The notes below the pieces were generated by a model that was not told where the DNA came from, searched no databases, and saw only the letters and a list, made by a program, of their open reading frames with translations. 51,232 bases of DNA from Gemmatimonadota bacterium (GTDB lineage: Bacteria; Gemmatimonadota; Gemmatimonadetes; Gemmatimonadales; GWC2-71-9), in assembly GCA_011390645.1 (NCBI GenBank), contig JAABRY010000011.1, positions 1 through 51,232 of the forward strand, in the 5' to 3' direction. A program made the position numbers and the translations under genes. Shown piece after piece: positions 1 through 9,007 of the stretch (position 1 is the stretch's first letter; each line of letters opens with the position of its first letter).

Positions 1-144
1 CCGGGCAGCGGGTCAATTTCGATCTCCACGCTCACCACCGAGCGTGTGGCGGGGACCTTCTCGTTCACGGCACAGGCCGGTGCCGGGACCGCCGCGACCG
101 GCCAACGCCTCGTGAGCAGCGGAACCTTCGACATCGCCTTCTGA
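1..144 (+). CDS. C-terminal end of a secreted or surface protein (5' end outside window)
   Basis: The frame is open from base 1 and ends with TGA at 142-144, giving the last 47 residues of a protein. They are rich in Ser, Thr, Gly and Ala with alternating hydrophobic residues (for example VAGTFSFTA and SGTFDIAF), a pattern usual for the last beta strands of an exported beta-sandwich domain, similar in feel to DUF6252-like domains. A strong hairpin follows 17 bases after the stop. The family is not certain because only the tail is visible. Confidence 0.6.
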   Translation, partial: PGSGSISISTLTTERVAGTFSFTAQAGAGTAATGQRLVSSGTFDIAF

Positions 145-161
145 CGCCACAGCAAACCCAC

Positions 162-198
162 CCACGCCCCCGACTGCCCTGCGCGGTCGGGGGCGTGG
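162..198 (+). terminator. Hairpin terminator after the first partial gene
   Basis: A perfect 13-bp GC-rich inverted repeat (162-174 with 186-198) closes an 11-base loop, followed by TGTTT. It lies 17 bases after the stop of the partial gene and before the next start at 239. The U tract is short, so this is a probable rather than certain intrinsic terminator. Confidence 0.65.
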
Positions 199-238
199 TG
201 TTTCGGACCCTTCGGCGGCCTGACGCGTACTCGCTGCC

Positions 239-1354
239 ATGACACTCGCACGCACCCGCCTGTATCTCGGCATCACTGCCGTCGGACTCACCGTCCTCCT
301 CGCCGCCGTGGCGCTCTGGAGCGACCTCCCCAGCGCCTGGCTCTCTGATGACACGACGGTCCCGGTTGCGCGAACCGTCGCCACCGCACTCGTCTGGCCC
401 CTGGTGTGGACCGCCCTCCTCTTCCCGCTTGATGTGCTCGGCGGGACCGTCGCCGTACGCCATCGTCCGGCCATCTGGCGGTGGCTCTGGCCGTGGGTGC
501 GCGGGGTTCTGACCCAACTGGTGGTCCTGGCGATCGCGGGCATGGTCCTCGTGGCGCTGAGCCGGGCGCTGGGGCTCTTCGGGGCAGTGACTGGCGCGAC
601 CCTCACCGCGGCGGCGATCGTGTCGCAGACGGGCAGATTGGCCCGCCTGGGGGCGTCGGTTGAGTCCGTGCCGACCGACGCCACAGCGCAGGTCCTTGGC
701 GACCTCGGCGACTTCCGAATGGAGGTCGTGGCGACCCGCGACGAGGCCTTCGTCGGCGGCTTCACCGGGTTGGTACAGCCTCGACTGCTCGTGCCGGAGA
801 CCTGGCTCGCCCTTCCCCGGGATGTCCTCCAGGGCGTGCTCGTGCGTCGACAGCTCGCAGCCGCCACTCCACGGGTGCGTGGGATCGCGCTGGCGTTGGT
901 CTGGCTCGCCCTCGGCGCGACGGTCAGTGGCCACGTTGCCGGCCTCCCGGACTCCGCCGCGGGATTGGTGCGTTTCTCCCTCGCGACCACACTCTGGAGT
1001 TTTCTTGGCGTGCTGGTGCTGCCCACGCCGTCGCGCCGGGCGGTGGTTGCCCTCGACCAACGGGCAGCCCGCGTCGTGGGAGCGGGACCGATTCGCGAGG
1101 GGATCATTGCCCTGGACCGGTGGCAGGATGATGAACCCGCTCGCAATCGACTCGTCGAGACGATCTTCCATCCCGTCCCATCGCGCACTTCGCGCATCAC
1201 GAGCCTGAGCGGCTCGACCCCGGCAGCAAGTGGCGCGTGGCGCGTCGCTCGCGTGGCGCTACCGATGGGGCTCGGGGGCTGGAGCCTTCTCGGACGAGCG
1301 GTGCACTGCAACCTCGGACGACCGGCGCTCTGGTGGATGCTTCCGGGTGATTGA
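239..1354 (+). CDS. Multi-pass membrane protein related to M48/M56 peptidases, zinc motif missing
   Basis: The 371-residue product has hydrophobic segments near residues 8-26, 45-67, 85-115, 205-225 and 232-255. The middle (about 165-205) has the outline of the M48/M56 metallopeptidase core: an AFVGGF stretch, then PRLLVPETW, then the helix that normally carries HExxH. Here that helix reads VLVRRQLA, so both zinc histidines and the catalytic Glu are absent. Further on, an IFHPVPSRTSRI stretch recalls the HPs...RI segment after the active site of M48 enzymes. I infer a catalytically dead sensor or scaffold derived from such a peptidase. There is no clear ribosome binding site before the ATG. 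Confidence 0.6.
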   Translation: MTLARTRLYLGITAVGLTVLLAAVALWSDLPSAWLSDDTTVPVARTVATALVWPLVWTALLFPLDVLGGTVAVRHRPAIWRWLWPWVRGVLTQLVVLAIAGMVLVALSRALGLFGAVTGATLTAAAIVSQTGRLARLGASVESVPTDATAQVLGDLGDFRMEVVATRDEAFVGGFTGLVQPRLLVPETWLALPRDVLQGVLVRRQLAAATPRVRGIALALVWLALGATVSGHVAGLPDSAAGLVRFSLATTLWSFLGVLVLPTPSRRAVVALDQRAARVVGAGPIREGIIALDRWQDDEPARNRLVETIFHPVPSRTSRITSLSGSTPAASGAWRVARVALPMGLGGWSLLGRAVHCNLGRPALWWMLPGD

Positions 1355-1426
1355 TGCGGCCCCGCTGCGGGAGTACCTTGGCAGGAGTGGGATGCACTCC
1401 CCTGGCGGCCACCCCGGAGGTTCGTG

Positions 1427-1663
1427 ATGACTGATACCCGCACCACCATCACCTCGCCCGATGGTGCGCGCCGCGCCGTGATCATGCGCCGCCCCGACGG
1501 TTTCTTCCAGACGGCCTATGAGCGCTTTGATGACACCGTGGTCAACGGTATCGGCGGGATGAGCGATCCCTTCTGGCGCCCCGATCTCGAAGACGAGGTC
1601 ACCCCGTCCCTCGAGGATGCCGAGCGCCGCGCACGCACCACGCTGGGTCTCGACCCGTCCTGA
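1427..1663 (+). CDS. Small hypothetical protein (78 aa)
   Basis: A short acidic soluble protein with no recognised domain; it contains a RRPDGFFQ segment and ends with GLDPS. I start it at ATG 1427, six bases after a CCGGAGG ribosome binding site at 1414-1420. A GTG at 1424 is also possible but too close to that site. It lies between the degenerate peptidase-like gene and the HerA-like ATPase on the same strand, and codon use matches its neighbours. Function unknown. Confidence 0.55.
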   Translation: MTDTRTTITSPDGARRAVIMRRPDGFFQTAYERFDDTVVNGIGGMSDPFWRPDLEDEVTPSLEDAERRARTTLGLDPS

Positions 1664-1691
1664 CCTCCCCCCCCCTGCACCGGATGCCCTG

Positions 1692-3245
1692 ATGGACGCC
1701 ACCTTCCTGGACTCGGTTCGCCAGTCCTTCCCGACCGATGACGCCCTGGTGCTTGGTGCGCCGATGCTCGACCGTCGCATCCATCCCGAGCCGTTGGTGC
1801 GGCTGCCGCTCGCGATGCTCAATCGGCATGGCTTGATCGCGGGGGCCACCGGCACCGGCAAGACCAAGACCCTGCAGCTGATGGCGGAGCAGATGTCCGC
1901 CGCGGGGATCCCGGTCTTCGTTGCGGACCTCAAGGGCGACCTCTCCGGGTTGGCCACGGACGGGCGGCCGCACCCGAAGATCGATGAACGGGCGGAGGCA
2001 ACGGGTCACGCGTGGGCTCCAACCGGTTATCCCGTGGAATTTCTTTCCCTCACGGGGCAGCACGGCGCCCAGCTCCGCGCCACGGTGACATCGTTCGGTC
2101 CGCTCTTGCTGGCCAAGGTCCTCGGGCTCAATGACACGCAGACGAGCGTCCTCACGCTGGTCTTCAAGTACTGCGATGACAAGGGGCTGCCCCTCCTCGA
2201 CTTCGCCGACCTGCGCTCCGTCCTGCAGTACCTCGCCAACGAGGGCGCGGCGGAATTGAAGGACTACGGTGGGATGTCGAAGCAGACCGTGGGTGTGCTG
2301 CTCCGTGAGATGGTCGAACTCGAACACCAGGGCGCGGAAGCCTTCTTCGGCGAACCGGAATTCGATCTCGCCGACCTGATGCAGGTCGAGCGCGATGGCC
2401 GCGGGCTGATCAGTGCGCTGCAGCTCTCCGATGTCCAGGACAAGCCGGCACTCTTCTCGACGTTCATGATGTGGATGCTCGCGCGGCTCTTCCAGGAGCT
2501 GCCGGAAGTCGGCGATCAGGCCAAGCCGAAACTGGTCTTCTTCTTCGATGAAGCCCACCTGCTCTTCAATGATGCGAGCAAGGCGTTTCTCACGCAGGTG
2601 GAACAGGTGGTACGCCTGATCCGTTCGAAGGGGGTGGGCATCTTCTTCGTCACCCAGAGCCCCAAGGACGTGCCAGCAGATATTCTCGGGCAACTTGGCC
2701 ACCGGGTCCAGCACGCACTCCGCGCCTTCACCCCCGACGATGAAAAGGCGCTCCGTGCGGCCGCGCGCACCTTCCCCAAGACGCCGTGGTATGACGTCCA
2801 GGAGTTGCTCACCAGCGTCGGGACCGGCGAGGCGGTGATCACGACGCTCACCCGCAAGGGCACGCCCACCGCACCAGTGGCCACGCACCTCATCGCCCCC
2901 ACGGCACGGATGGATCCACTCGACCCGGCCGAGCTCGCGGCACTCAATGCGCGGTCCCGGCAGGTGCGGGCGTATGCCGAGACAGTGGATCGCGACAGTG
3001 CGCACGAGATGCTCGCGCGCCGGATGGAGGAAACCGCCGCAGCGGCCGCGGCAGAGGCCGCGGCGCAGCCGGTTGGCGTGGAAGACGGCAAGCGTTCGGG
3101 GGGGGGACGTGGTCGTACCCCGCGCCCCGAGCCGAGCGCGATGGAGAAGATCCTCAAGTCCCCCGGTGCACGCACGGCCCAGACGATGGTCGTCCGGGCC
3201 GTGATGGGGGTGCTGCTGGGGGGATTGCTAGGAAAGAAGAGGTGA
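1692..3245 (+). CDS. HerA/DUF853-family ATPase (YjgR-like)
   Basis: The 517-residue protein has Walker A GATGTGKT at 51-58, Walker B LVFFFDEAH at about 281-289 and the FVTQSPKDVP motif typical of the HerA/FtsK-like DUF853 group (E. coli YjgR). It should be a cytosolic P-loop NTPase, probably a hexameric DNA or protein pump, but the substrate of this family is not established. An Ala/Gly-rich linker precedes the C-terminal tail, which ends in hydrophobic VMGVLLGGLLG and KKR. The ATG at 1692 gives the family N-terminus; the longer open frame from 1617 only adds a low-complexity stretch overlapping the previous gene. Confidence 0.9.
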   Translation: MDATFLDSVRQSFPTDDALVLGAPMLDRRIHPEPLVRLPLAMLNRHGLIAGATGTGKTKTLQLMAEQMSAAGIPVFVADLKGDLSGLATDGRPHPKIDERAEATGHAWAPTGYPVEFLSLTGQHGAQLRATVTSFGPLLLAKVLGLNDTQTSVLTLVFKYCDDKGLPLLDFADLRSVLQYLANEGAAELKDYGGMSKQTVGVLLREMVELEHQGAEAFFGEPEFDLADLMQVERDGRGLISALQLSDVQDKPALFSTFMMWMLARLFQELPEVGDQAKPKLVFFFDEAHLLFNDASKAFLTQVEQVVRLIRSKGVGIFFVTQSPKDVPADILGQLGHRVQHALRAFTPDDEKALRAAARTFPKTPWYDVQELLTSVGTGEAVITTLTRKGTPTAPVATHLIAPTARMDPLDPAELAALNARSRQVRAYAETVDRDSAHEMLARRMEETAAAAAAEAAAQPVGVEDGKRSGGGRGRTPRPEPSAMEKILKSPGARTAQTMVVRAVMGVLLGGLLGKKR

Positions 3246-3253
3246 GACGACAC

Positions 3254-3349
3254 GTGAAACGTGAAAGGTGAACGGGTGCGCCGACGCGCCGGAAGGTGTG
3301 CAGCGCGAACGATGTCGCTCCCTCAACCCTTTCACGTTTCACCTTTCAC
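3254..3349. repeat. Inverted heptameric repeats between convergent genes
   Basis: Three 7-bp units on the left (GTGAAAC, GTGAAAG, GTGAACG at 3254-3274) face three reverse-complement units on the right (CTTTCAC, GTTTCAC, CTTTCAC at 3329-3349). The 15 bp at 3254-3268 pair perfectly with 3328-3342. The element fills the space between the HerA-like gene and the dipeptidase stop codon, so it could act as a bidirectional terminator. A second heptad element with a different unit sits at 45353-45480. Confidence 0.75.
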
Positions 3350-3353
3350 CCGT

Positions 3354-4631
3354 TTACCGCCCCGCCGCCTTTTCCACGGCCTCCATCACCCGCAACAGGT
3401 TGCCGCTCCAGATCTTGCCGATCTGCTCCTCGGTATAGCCTCGCCGGACCAACTCGCGGGTCACGTTGAACGTCTCGGCCGCCGTGCGCCACCCCTCCAC
3501 GCCCCCGCCGCCATCGAAGTCGGACGAGATGCCGGCGTGATCGATCCCGATCAGCTTCACCACGTAGTCCACGTGATCGACGAAGTCGGCGACCGTGGCA
3601 GCGGGATCGGCCGGATAGCGTCGCGAGACGATGTCCTCCTGCGCGGCGAGAAACGCGTTGCGCCGCGCCTCGGGGAGGGCCTCCAGTGCGGCGGTCACCT
3701 CCTGCGGGCGCACGCCGGTGACGCCATACTCCCGCCGCAAGTCAGCGATGGCCGCCTGCCGCGCCTCGGCGCGAGCGGTCCCCGCCGCACTGCACTTCAC
3801 GTAGCTGTTGAAGGCGACGAGCTGCACCACGCCACCGTTCTTCGCCAGGGCGCGCAACTGTTCGTCATCGAGGTTCCGGGAGTGATCGCACAGCGCACGC
3901 ACGCCCGAGTGGCTGGCAATGATCGGTGCGGTCGTGAGTTCGAGCGTCTGCATCATCGACGCCTTGGACGGATGCGAGATGTCGATCATCATCCCGACCC
4001 GGTTCATCTCCCGAATCACCTCGCGGCCCAGCGCCGAGAGGCCGTGGTGCAGCCAGACGCCATCACGTTCTCCGGTGTTGGAATCGGAGAGCTGTGAGTG
4101 ACCGTTGTGCGCCAGCGACATGTACCGGCCGCCCAGGGCGTGGAACTTCGCCACGTTGGTCACATCGGAACCGACCGGAAAACCGTTCTCGATCCCGATG
4201 AGGATGGCGCGCTTGCCACTCGCGTTGATGGCGCGCACGTCCGCTGCCGTGCGTGCCAGCGCGGCACGATCAGGCGCGATGGTGTCCACCAGTCGATGAA
4301 TGGCCGCGAACTTCTCCATCGCCTGTGCGTTCGCCTGCGCGAAGCCCTCGGGGGTGAGGTTCGCCGACTGGCCGACATAGACGATCAGGAACGCCGCATC
4401 GAGTCCGCCGCGCTCCATCTTCGGGATGTCAACCTGCTGGCGTCCCGGGAGTTCCGTGGCATAGTTGGCGGCACCCAACTGGAAGTTGCGCGGATTGATG
4501 TCGACGTGCGTGTCGAGCGTGAGGACGCGGTCATGGATGGCGCGCGCCCGCGCATCGATGGCGGCGTCGGGGGTCTGGGCAGCGAGGGGGGCGGCGGTCA
4601 TGACAGTCAGGAGCAACGGGAGTCGGGGCAT
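3354..4631 (-). CDS. Secreted M19 (renal dipeptidase-type) metallo-dipeptidase
   Basis: The 425-residue protein starts with a signal peptide (LPLLLTVMTAAPLAAQ) and then carries the M19 hallmarks: DTHVD with the first zinc ligands, IENGFP, LAHNGHSQ, MMIDISHPSK and IASHSGVRAL with further metal-binding His residues. The product should be a zinc dipeptidase acting on L- or D-amino acid dipeptides in the periplasm. It is monocistronic: the next gene (dodecin) diverges and the previous gene converges on it through a heptad repeat. Length and motif order are normal for the family. Confidence 0.92.
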   Translation of the reverse strand: MPRLPLLLTVMTAAPLAAQTPDAAIDARARAIHDRVLTLDTHVDINPRNFQLGAANYATELPGRQQVDIPKMERGGLDAAFLIVYVGQSANLTPEGFAQANAQAMEKFAAIHRLVDTIAPDRAALARTAADVRAINASGKRAILIGIENGFPVGSDVTNVAKFHALGGRYMSLAHNGHSQLSDSNTGERDGVWLHHGLSALGREVIREMNRVGMMIDISHPSKASMMQTLELTTAPIIASHSGVRALCDHSRNLDDEQLRALAKNGGVVQLVAFNSYVKCSAAGTARAEARQAAIADLRREYGVTGVRPQEVTAALEALPEARRNAFLAAQEDIVSRRYPADPAATVADFVDHVDYVVKLIGIDHAGISSDFDGGGGVEGWRTAAETFNVTRELVRRGYTEEQIGKIWSGNLLRVMEAVEKAAGR

Positions 4632-4716
4632 GAGGTCACCGGGTGAACGGGATCGAGGGACAGCCGGTCGCGAGCAATGCGACCCTCATCAAGATACGCG
4701 ACCTGGCGGCACCACG

Positions 4717-4745
4717 TTGCGTCGGACGGGACGCGAGTCCATACT
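4717..4745 (+). promoter_or_regulatory. Possible sigma-70-type promoter for dodecin
   Basis: TTGCGT at 4717-4722 and CATACT at 4740-4745 are separated by 17 bp, about 40 bp before the dodecin ATG and outside any coding region. Match to consensus is moderate, so this is a suggestion only. Confidence 0.35.
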
Positions 4746-4784
4746 CGAAGGGTCCGACCACTTCTCATCTCCGGAGGCATCCCC

Positions 4785-4988
4785 ATGTCCGTCGCACGCG
4801 TCAGTGAAATCATCTGCGAGTCGAAGAAGAGCTTCGACGACGCCATTACCACCGGCATCACCCGCGCCAACAAGACGTTGCGCAATGTCAGCGAAGCGTG
4901 GGTGCAGAGCCAGAAGGTGATCGTCACCAAGGGCAAGATCACCGGCTATCGCGTCATCCTGAAAGTGACGTTCGTACTCGACGACTGA
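4785..4988 (+). CDS. Dodecin family flavin-storage protein
   Basis: The 67-residue product has the dodecin pattern: an early S...SFDDAI helix, a central Trp (EAWVQSQ) that stacks on flavin in characterised dodecins, and a C-terminal KITGYRVILKVTF strand. Dodecins form hollow dodecamers that bind riboflavin, FMN or coenzyme A and buffer free flavin. The start at 4785 is set by a CCGGAGG ribosome binding site at 4771-4777. It is a single-gene unit, divergent from the dipeptidase and convergent with the symporter gene, whose stop is only 17 bp away. Confidence 0.93.
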   Translation: MSVARVSEIICESKKSFDDAITTGITRANKTLRNVSEAWVQSQKVIVTKGKITGYRVILKVTFVLDD

Positions 4989-5005
4989 GTGCGACAGCGC
5001 GCGCG

Positions 5006-6742
5006 TCAGGGCCCGAGCAACAGGTAGTGCCCCAGGACGAGCGCGCCGATCACCAGCACCACGACCGCGGCGGTTCCCCCAACGGCCGCCAACATGCTCC
5101 GCCACCCTTCGCTGTGACTGCGCCCGGGCCACACCCCGGGCGGTCGCACTCGGGTCGCGAAGGCGGCGGCGGCCACGCGATCAGCGCGTGGGCCCAGTGC
5201 AATGGTCGCCAGCGTCGCGACGAGACTCGCTCCCGCAATCCACAGCAACTGGCGCTCGTACGCCATCGCACCCACACCCACGCCCACCGCCACGACAAGT
5301 CCGGCGACCGCACCGACCAGTTCCGCGGCCGCGGTCATGCGCCACCACGCCCAGCGCAACAACGTCGGCACCCCGAGTGCGGCACCGAGCGCCGCCACCC
5401 AGCGCCACGCTTGTTCGATGCGCTCGATCTGCAACGCCACGGCCACCGCCAGGATCGCGAAGACCACGACCGCCGCGCGCGCGGCCACGATCTGCCCTCG
5501 CGGTGACAGGTCAGGGCGCAGGCGCAACACGACGTCCTTCACCGCGTACGAGGCCCCCCAATTGAAGTGGGTATCGATGGTGCTCATGAACGCGGCGAGC
5601 AACGACACCACCAGCAGACCGAGAATGCCGGCGGGAAGGAGCGCAACCATCAGCGCAGGATACGCGACCTCGCGATCCGCACGCACCGCCGCGGCCAGCT
5701 CGGGGGCGAGCGCACTGGGCCCCCCACCGACGGGGACCAGGACCAGCGCAGCCAAGCCGACGATGAGCCAGGGCCAGATCCGGACGAGGTACTGCAGCAC
5801 GATGAACAACCCAGCCGCCTTGGCCGCATCTCCCTCGCTTCGCGTCGCGCTCAGCCGCTGCTGCAAGTACCCGCCACCATCGGCCGGCACGTTCGCGAAC
5901 GCCTGCACCAAGAGGTAGGCACCGAGCCCGAACGCTCCCAGCCCGAGGCTTGCCACCCATCCGCTGTCTGGGCTGGGGAACAGCGCGACGATCGATGCGG
6001 CCTCCGCACCGTGCAGTGCCACGAGGCCTTCCCGCAGGCCACGCTGTCCCCCCACCGCACGCCACGCCGCCACCGCAAGCCAGATGCTGCCCACCATGCC
6101 AAGGGCAAACTGCGCGAGGTCCGTGCGCACCACCCCGCGAATGCCGCCGAGCGAGGAGTAGGTCGTCACCAAGGCGACGAGGACCAGGATCGTGAGCAGG
6201 TCACCCGGCCCGCCGAGGGCAGTGCCCTCGGGAAGGAGGCGCCCCACCCCTGCGAGAAGCCCGGGGGCCCATTGCTCCCATGGGACGAAGGGCTGCGCGA
6301 TCTTCGCCATCGCGCGCAGGACCCAGCCCAGGATGATCACGTTGTAGACGAGACCGTAGAGGCCGGCGCGGAATGAACGAAGCACGGGCGCCGCCGGGTC
6401 GGCATAGCGGACCGCGATGAACTCGGCATCGGTGATCACGTCGGCCCGCCACCAGCGTCGGGCAAAGACCACCGCGACGGCCGCATGGACAAGGATCCAC
6501 GAGAGCCACATCCAGTTGCCCGAGACACCGCGATCGGCAATGATCCCCGCCACCGCCAGTGGGGTGTCCGCGGCGAACGTGGTGGCGGCAACCGAGATCC
6601 CGGCCCACCACCACGGCAGGGAGCGATCCGCGAGGAAGTAGGAGCGGGGTCCGCGTCCGCTCCCCTCCCGGGTGGCGAGTCCTACCCAGAGCGCAAAGGC
6701 GAGATACCCGCCAATGATCGCCCAGTCGAGGAGCGAGAGCAC
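5006..6742 (-). CDS. Sodium:solute symporter (SSS family)
   Basis: A 578-residue protein with about 13 hydrophobic segments, beginning WAIIGGYLAFALWVGL and containing SYFLADRSLPWWWAGIS and TTFAADTPLAVAG, which are typical of the SSS (LeuT-fold) family. It should import an organic solute together with sodium. The GTG start at 6742 lies three bases past the stop of the glucosylglycerol-phosphate synthase gene, so the two are very likely cotranscribed. That suggests the substrate is an osmolyte or sugar, but the sequence does not decide it. Confidence 0.88.
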   Translation of the reverse strand: MLSLLDWAIIGGYLAFALWVGLATREGSGRGPRSYFLADRSLPWWWAGISVAATTFAADTPLAVAGIIADRGVSGNWMWLSWILVHAAVAVVFARRWWRADVITDAEFIAVRYADPAAPVLRSFRAGLYGLVYNVIILGWVLRAMAKIAQPFVPWEQWAPGLLAGVGRLLPEGTALGGPGDLLTILVLVALVTTYSSLGGIRGVVRTDLAQFALGMVGSIWLAVAAWRAVGGQRGLREGLVALHGAEAASIVALFPSPDSGWVASLGLGAFGLGAYLLVQAFANVPADGGGYLQQRLSATRSEGDAAKAAGLFIVLQYLVRIWPWLIVGLAALVLVPVGGGPSALAPELAAAVRADREVAYPALMVALLPAGILGLLVVSLLAAFMSTIDTHFNWGASYAVKDVVLRLRPDLSPRGQIVAARAAVVVFAILAVAVALQIERIEQAWRWVAALGAALGVPTLLRWAWWRMTAAAELVGAVAGLVVAVGVGVGAMAYERQLLWIAGASLVATLATIALGPRADRVAAAAFATRVRPPGVWPGRSHSEGWRSMLAAVGGTAAVVVLVIGALVLGHYLLLGP

Positions 6743-6745
6743 GCG

Positions 6746-8980
6746 TCAGCCGCCGTGGGGCGTGTCGCCGAGCGCCTCCAGGAACTCACGGCTCCACGCA
6801 TCGACGTCGTGGCCCTCGACCACCTCGGTGAGGCGTCGCATCCGCTGGCGGCGCTCCTCCTCGGGCAAGGTGAGCGCTTGATGGAGTGTCGCCACCATCC
6901 CCTCGACGTCGTACGGATTGGTGAGCAACGCGCCATGGAGTTCCACCGCGGCACCGGCAAACTCGGATACGACCAGCACCCCTGCCCCACCAGTGGCCGC
7001 CTGCGCCGCCACATACTCCTTGGCGACCAGGTTCAGCCCATCCCGCAGCGGGGTCACCCATGCCACATCCGCTGCCGCCGCAAAGCCGACGACCTCATCA
7101 AACGGCAACGCACGGAAGAGGTAGTGAATCGGTGTCCATTCCAGCGTGGCGAAACGACCGTTGATCCGCCCCACCGCACGATCGACCGCTTCCCGCACCT
7201 CCTCGTACACTTCCATCCCGGGCGCGGGTGGCGTGGTCACGAACACCAGCGACACCGACCCGCGTTGGTCGGGATGGACCTCGAGGAAACGCTCGAAGGC
7301 TTCGAGCTTCTGCAGCGGCCCCTTCACATAGTCGAGTCGCTCGACACTGAGGACGAGTCGGGTCCCACGAAAGCGCTCGCGCACCGCCTCGACCGTCTCC
7401 CGCCGCACCGGATCCTCGAGAATGTCACGCACGGCGCGGACGTTCACACCGACGGGATGCGCCCCGAGGCGCACCGTGCGATCACCCACCGCGATGACCG
7501 TGGGCATCTTCGGAATGGCGAGCGCGACACCATGCACGCGGAAGCGCGGGGCACAGGGTTCGGCCTCGACGACTTCCGTCGGGATGTGTGAGCGCAGCAC
7601 ATCGAGAAAATTCGCCGCGTAGCGGGGGATGTGGAATCCGACGAGGTCGCACTGCGCCAGCGAGCCAACGATCTGGCCGGCCCACGGAATGACGTTGAAG
7701 ATGTCTGCCGGCGGGAACGAGGTGTGATGGAAAAAGCCGATCCGGAGATCCGGACGCAGACGACGCAAGAACCCGGGTACCATCCAGAGGTTGTAGTCGT
7801 GGATCCAGACGAGCGCCCCTTCGTCGGCTTCCGCTGCCGCGGCCTCCGCAAAGCGTTGGTTGATCGTGAGGTAGTGCTCCCAATCCGATGAGCGAAAGCG
7901 TGCTTTCTCGACGAAGGAGAAGATCACGGGCCAGAACGCTTCCTTCGAGAACTCCTTGTAGAACCGGCGCACGTCGTCTTCTTCGAGGGGCAGTTTCGCT
8001 GCCAGGAGGTTGGGATACCGCTCCTCGTCCACCAATTCGTGGGTGATCGCTGTCGCACCGGGAGCGTGCTGCGTGCTCCATGCCACCCACGATCCGGGTC
8101 GGCCGCCCTCGAAGCAACCGAGGAGGGTGGGAATGATGCCGTTGGGTGACGTCGGCCGCCGCCGCGTGAGCTCCCCGTCCACGAGGCGTTCGTCGAACGG
8201 CAATCGATGATACACCACCACGAGTTGGGCATCGCCGGAGGTGACCGGACCAGGAGCGGGTTCGACGAAACGTTCGCGCTCATCCATGAGTCGCAACGCC
8301 TCGAGGATCCCTCCCGCACCGGGCAACATCGCCTGGTGGACATGCGGGAAGTCCGCCGTTGCGGTGACGAGCGCGGGTTCCGACTGCCCGACCACCACGC
8401 CGCGGTATCCGGTTTCGAAGAGTGAGAGGTCGTTGAGCGTATCACCAGCGACCAGCACCCGGTCGGCGGGAATGCGGAGCTGCTCCACCAAGCGCATCAG
8501 GGTGCTGCCCTTGTTGGTCCCCCGCGGCAGCACATCGAGGTAGCGATCCGCCGAGTGGAGGACGTCCACCGGGAGGTTGCGCACGCGATGCCGCACTTCG
8601 TCAATCACTTCGAGGCGTTCCGCGTGGAACGACACCCGCCGTTCCTGTGGCACCGCCTGACGTTCCAATCCCTCCAGCGTCCCGATCGCCTCGAGGACCG
8701 CCTCGACCCCCACCCATCGCGCGTCGATCTCCCACTGAATCGGGTCCACCGGGCGAAGGCCGTCGGTCGTGACGATGGTGCCACCGACATCGGCGATGAT
8801 GAACTCCGGATCGGGCACGAGGGCGTCCCCGAGCAGCGGCAGGACACTCTCCACCCCGCGACCCGTCACGAAAACCAGCCGGACATCCGGCGCGGCGCGC
8901 AGCGCGCGATAGAGGGCCAGACGATCCGCCTGACGGCCGCCGAGAAAGGTGCCGTCGAGATCAGTTGCGAGCAGCAGAAT
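6746..8980 (-). CDS. ggpPS: Fused glucosylglycerol-phosphate phosphatase/synthase (HAD + GT20)
   Basis: About 744 residues. The N-terminus is a HAD-IIB phosphatase: motif I ATDLDGT, motif II FVTGRG, the Lys in GTNKGS and motif IV GDTLNDLS. The remainder is a GT20 glycosyltransferase of the GgpS rather than trehalose-6-phosphate synthase type, shown by HDYNLWMVP, FFHHTSFPPADIFN and GFHIPRYAANF (OtsA has HDYHL and HTPFP at these places). The protein should make glucosylglycerol from ADP-glucose and glycerol-3-phosphate in one chain, as in Marinobacter GgpPS. HAD motif I is only reached if translation starts at ATT 8980 or CTG 8977/8974; no ATG, GTG or TTG lies between the upstream in-frame stop (9008-9010) and motif I. 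GGAGG at 8988-8992 is 7 bases before the ATT. Confidence 0.85.
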   Translation of the reverse strand: MLLLATDLDGTFLGGRQADRLALYRALRAAPDVRLVFVTGRGVESVLPLLGDALVPDPEFIIADVGGTIVTTDGLRPVDPIQWEIDARWVGVEAVLEAIGTLEGLERQAVPQERRVSFHAERLEVIDEVRHRVRNLPVDVLHSADRYLDVLPRGTNKGSTLMRLVEQLRIPADRVLVAGDTLNDLSLFETGYRGVVVGQSEPALVTATADFPHVHQAMLPGAGGILEALRLMDERERFVEPAPGPVTSGDAQLVVVYHRLPFDERLVDGELTRRRPTSPNGIIPTLLGCFEGGRPGSWVAWSTQHAPGATAITHELVDEERYPNLLAAKLPLEEDDVRRFYKEFSKEAFWPVIFSFVEKARFRSSDWEHYLTINQRFAEAAAAEADEGALVWIHDYNLWMVPGFLRRLRPDLRIGFFHHTSFPPADIFNVIPWAGQIVGSLAQCDLVGFHIPRYAANFLDVLRSHIPTEVVEAEPCAPRFRVHGVALAIPKMPTVIAVGDRTVRLGAHPVGVNVRAVRDILEDPVRRETVEAVRERFRGTRLVLSVERLDYVKGPLQKLEAFERFLEVHPDQRGSVSLVFVTTPPAPGMEVYEEVREAVDRAVGRINGRFATLEWTPIHYLFRALPFDEVVGFAAAADVAWVTPLRDGLNLVAKEYVAAQAATGGAGVLVVSEFAGAAVELHGALLTNPYDVEGMVATLHQALTLPEEERRQRMRRLTEVVEGHDVDAWSREFLEALGDTPHGG

Positions 8981-9007
8981 GAGTCCACCTCCGAGAGATA
9001 CGTGGGG

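Noticed and set aside
1384..1400. Six-bp hairpin before the small hypothetical gene
   Set aside because: It is short, with a five-base loop and no U run, and the next gene starts only 27 bases later; evidence for a terminator or attenuator is too thin.
13..1485. Long open minus-strand frame opposite the membrane-protein gene
   Set aside because: It is rich in Arg, Ser, Thr and Pro and lacks domain features; it is the reverse-frame shadow usual in high-GC DNA.
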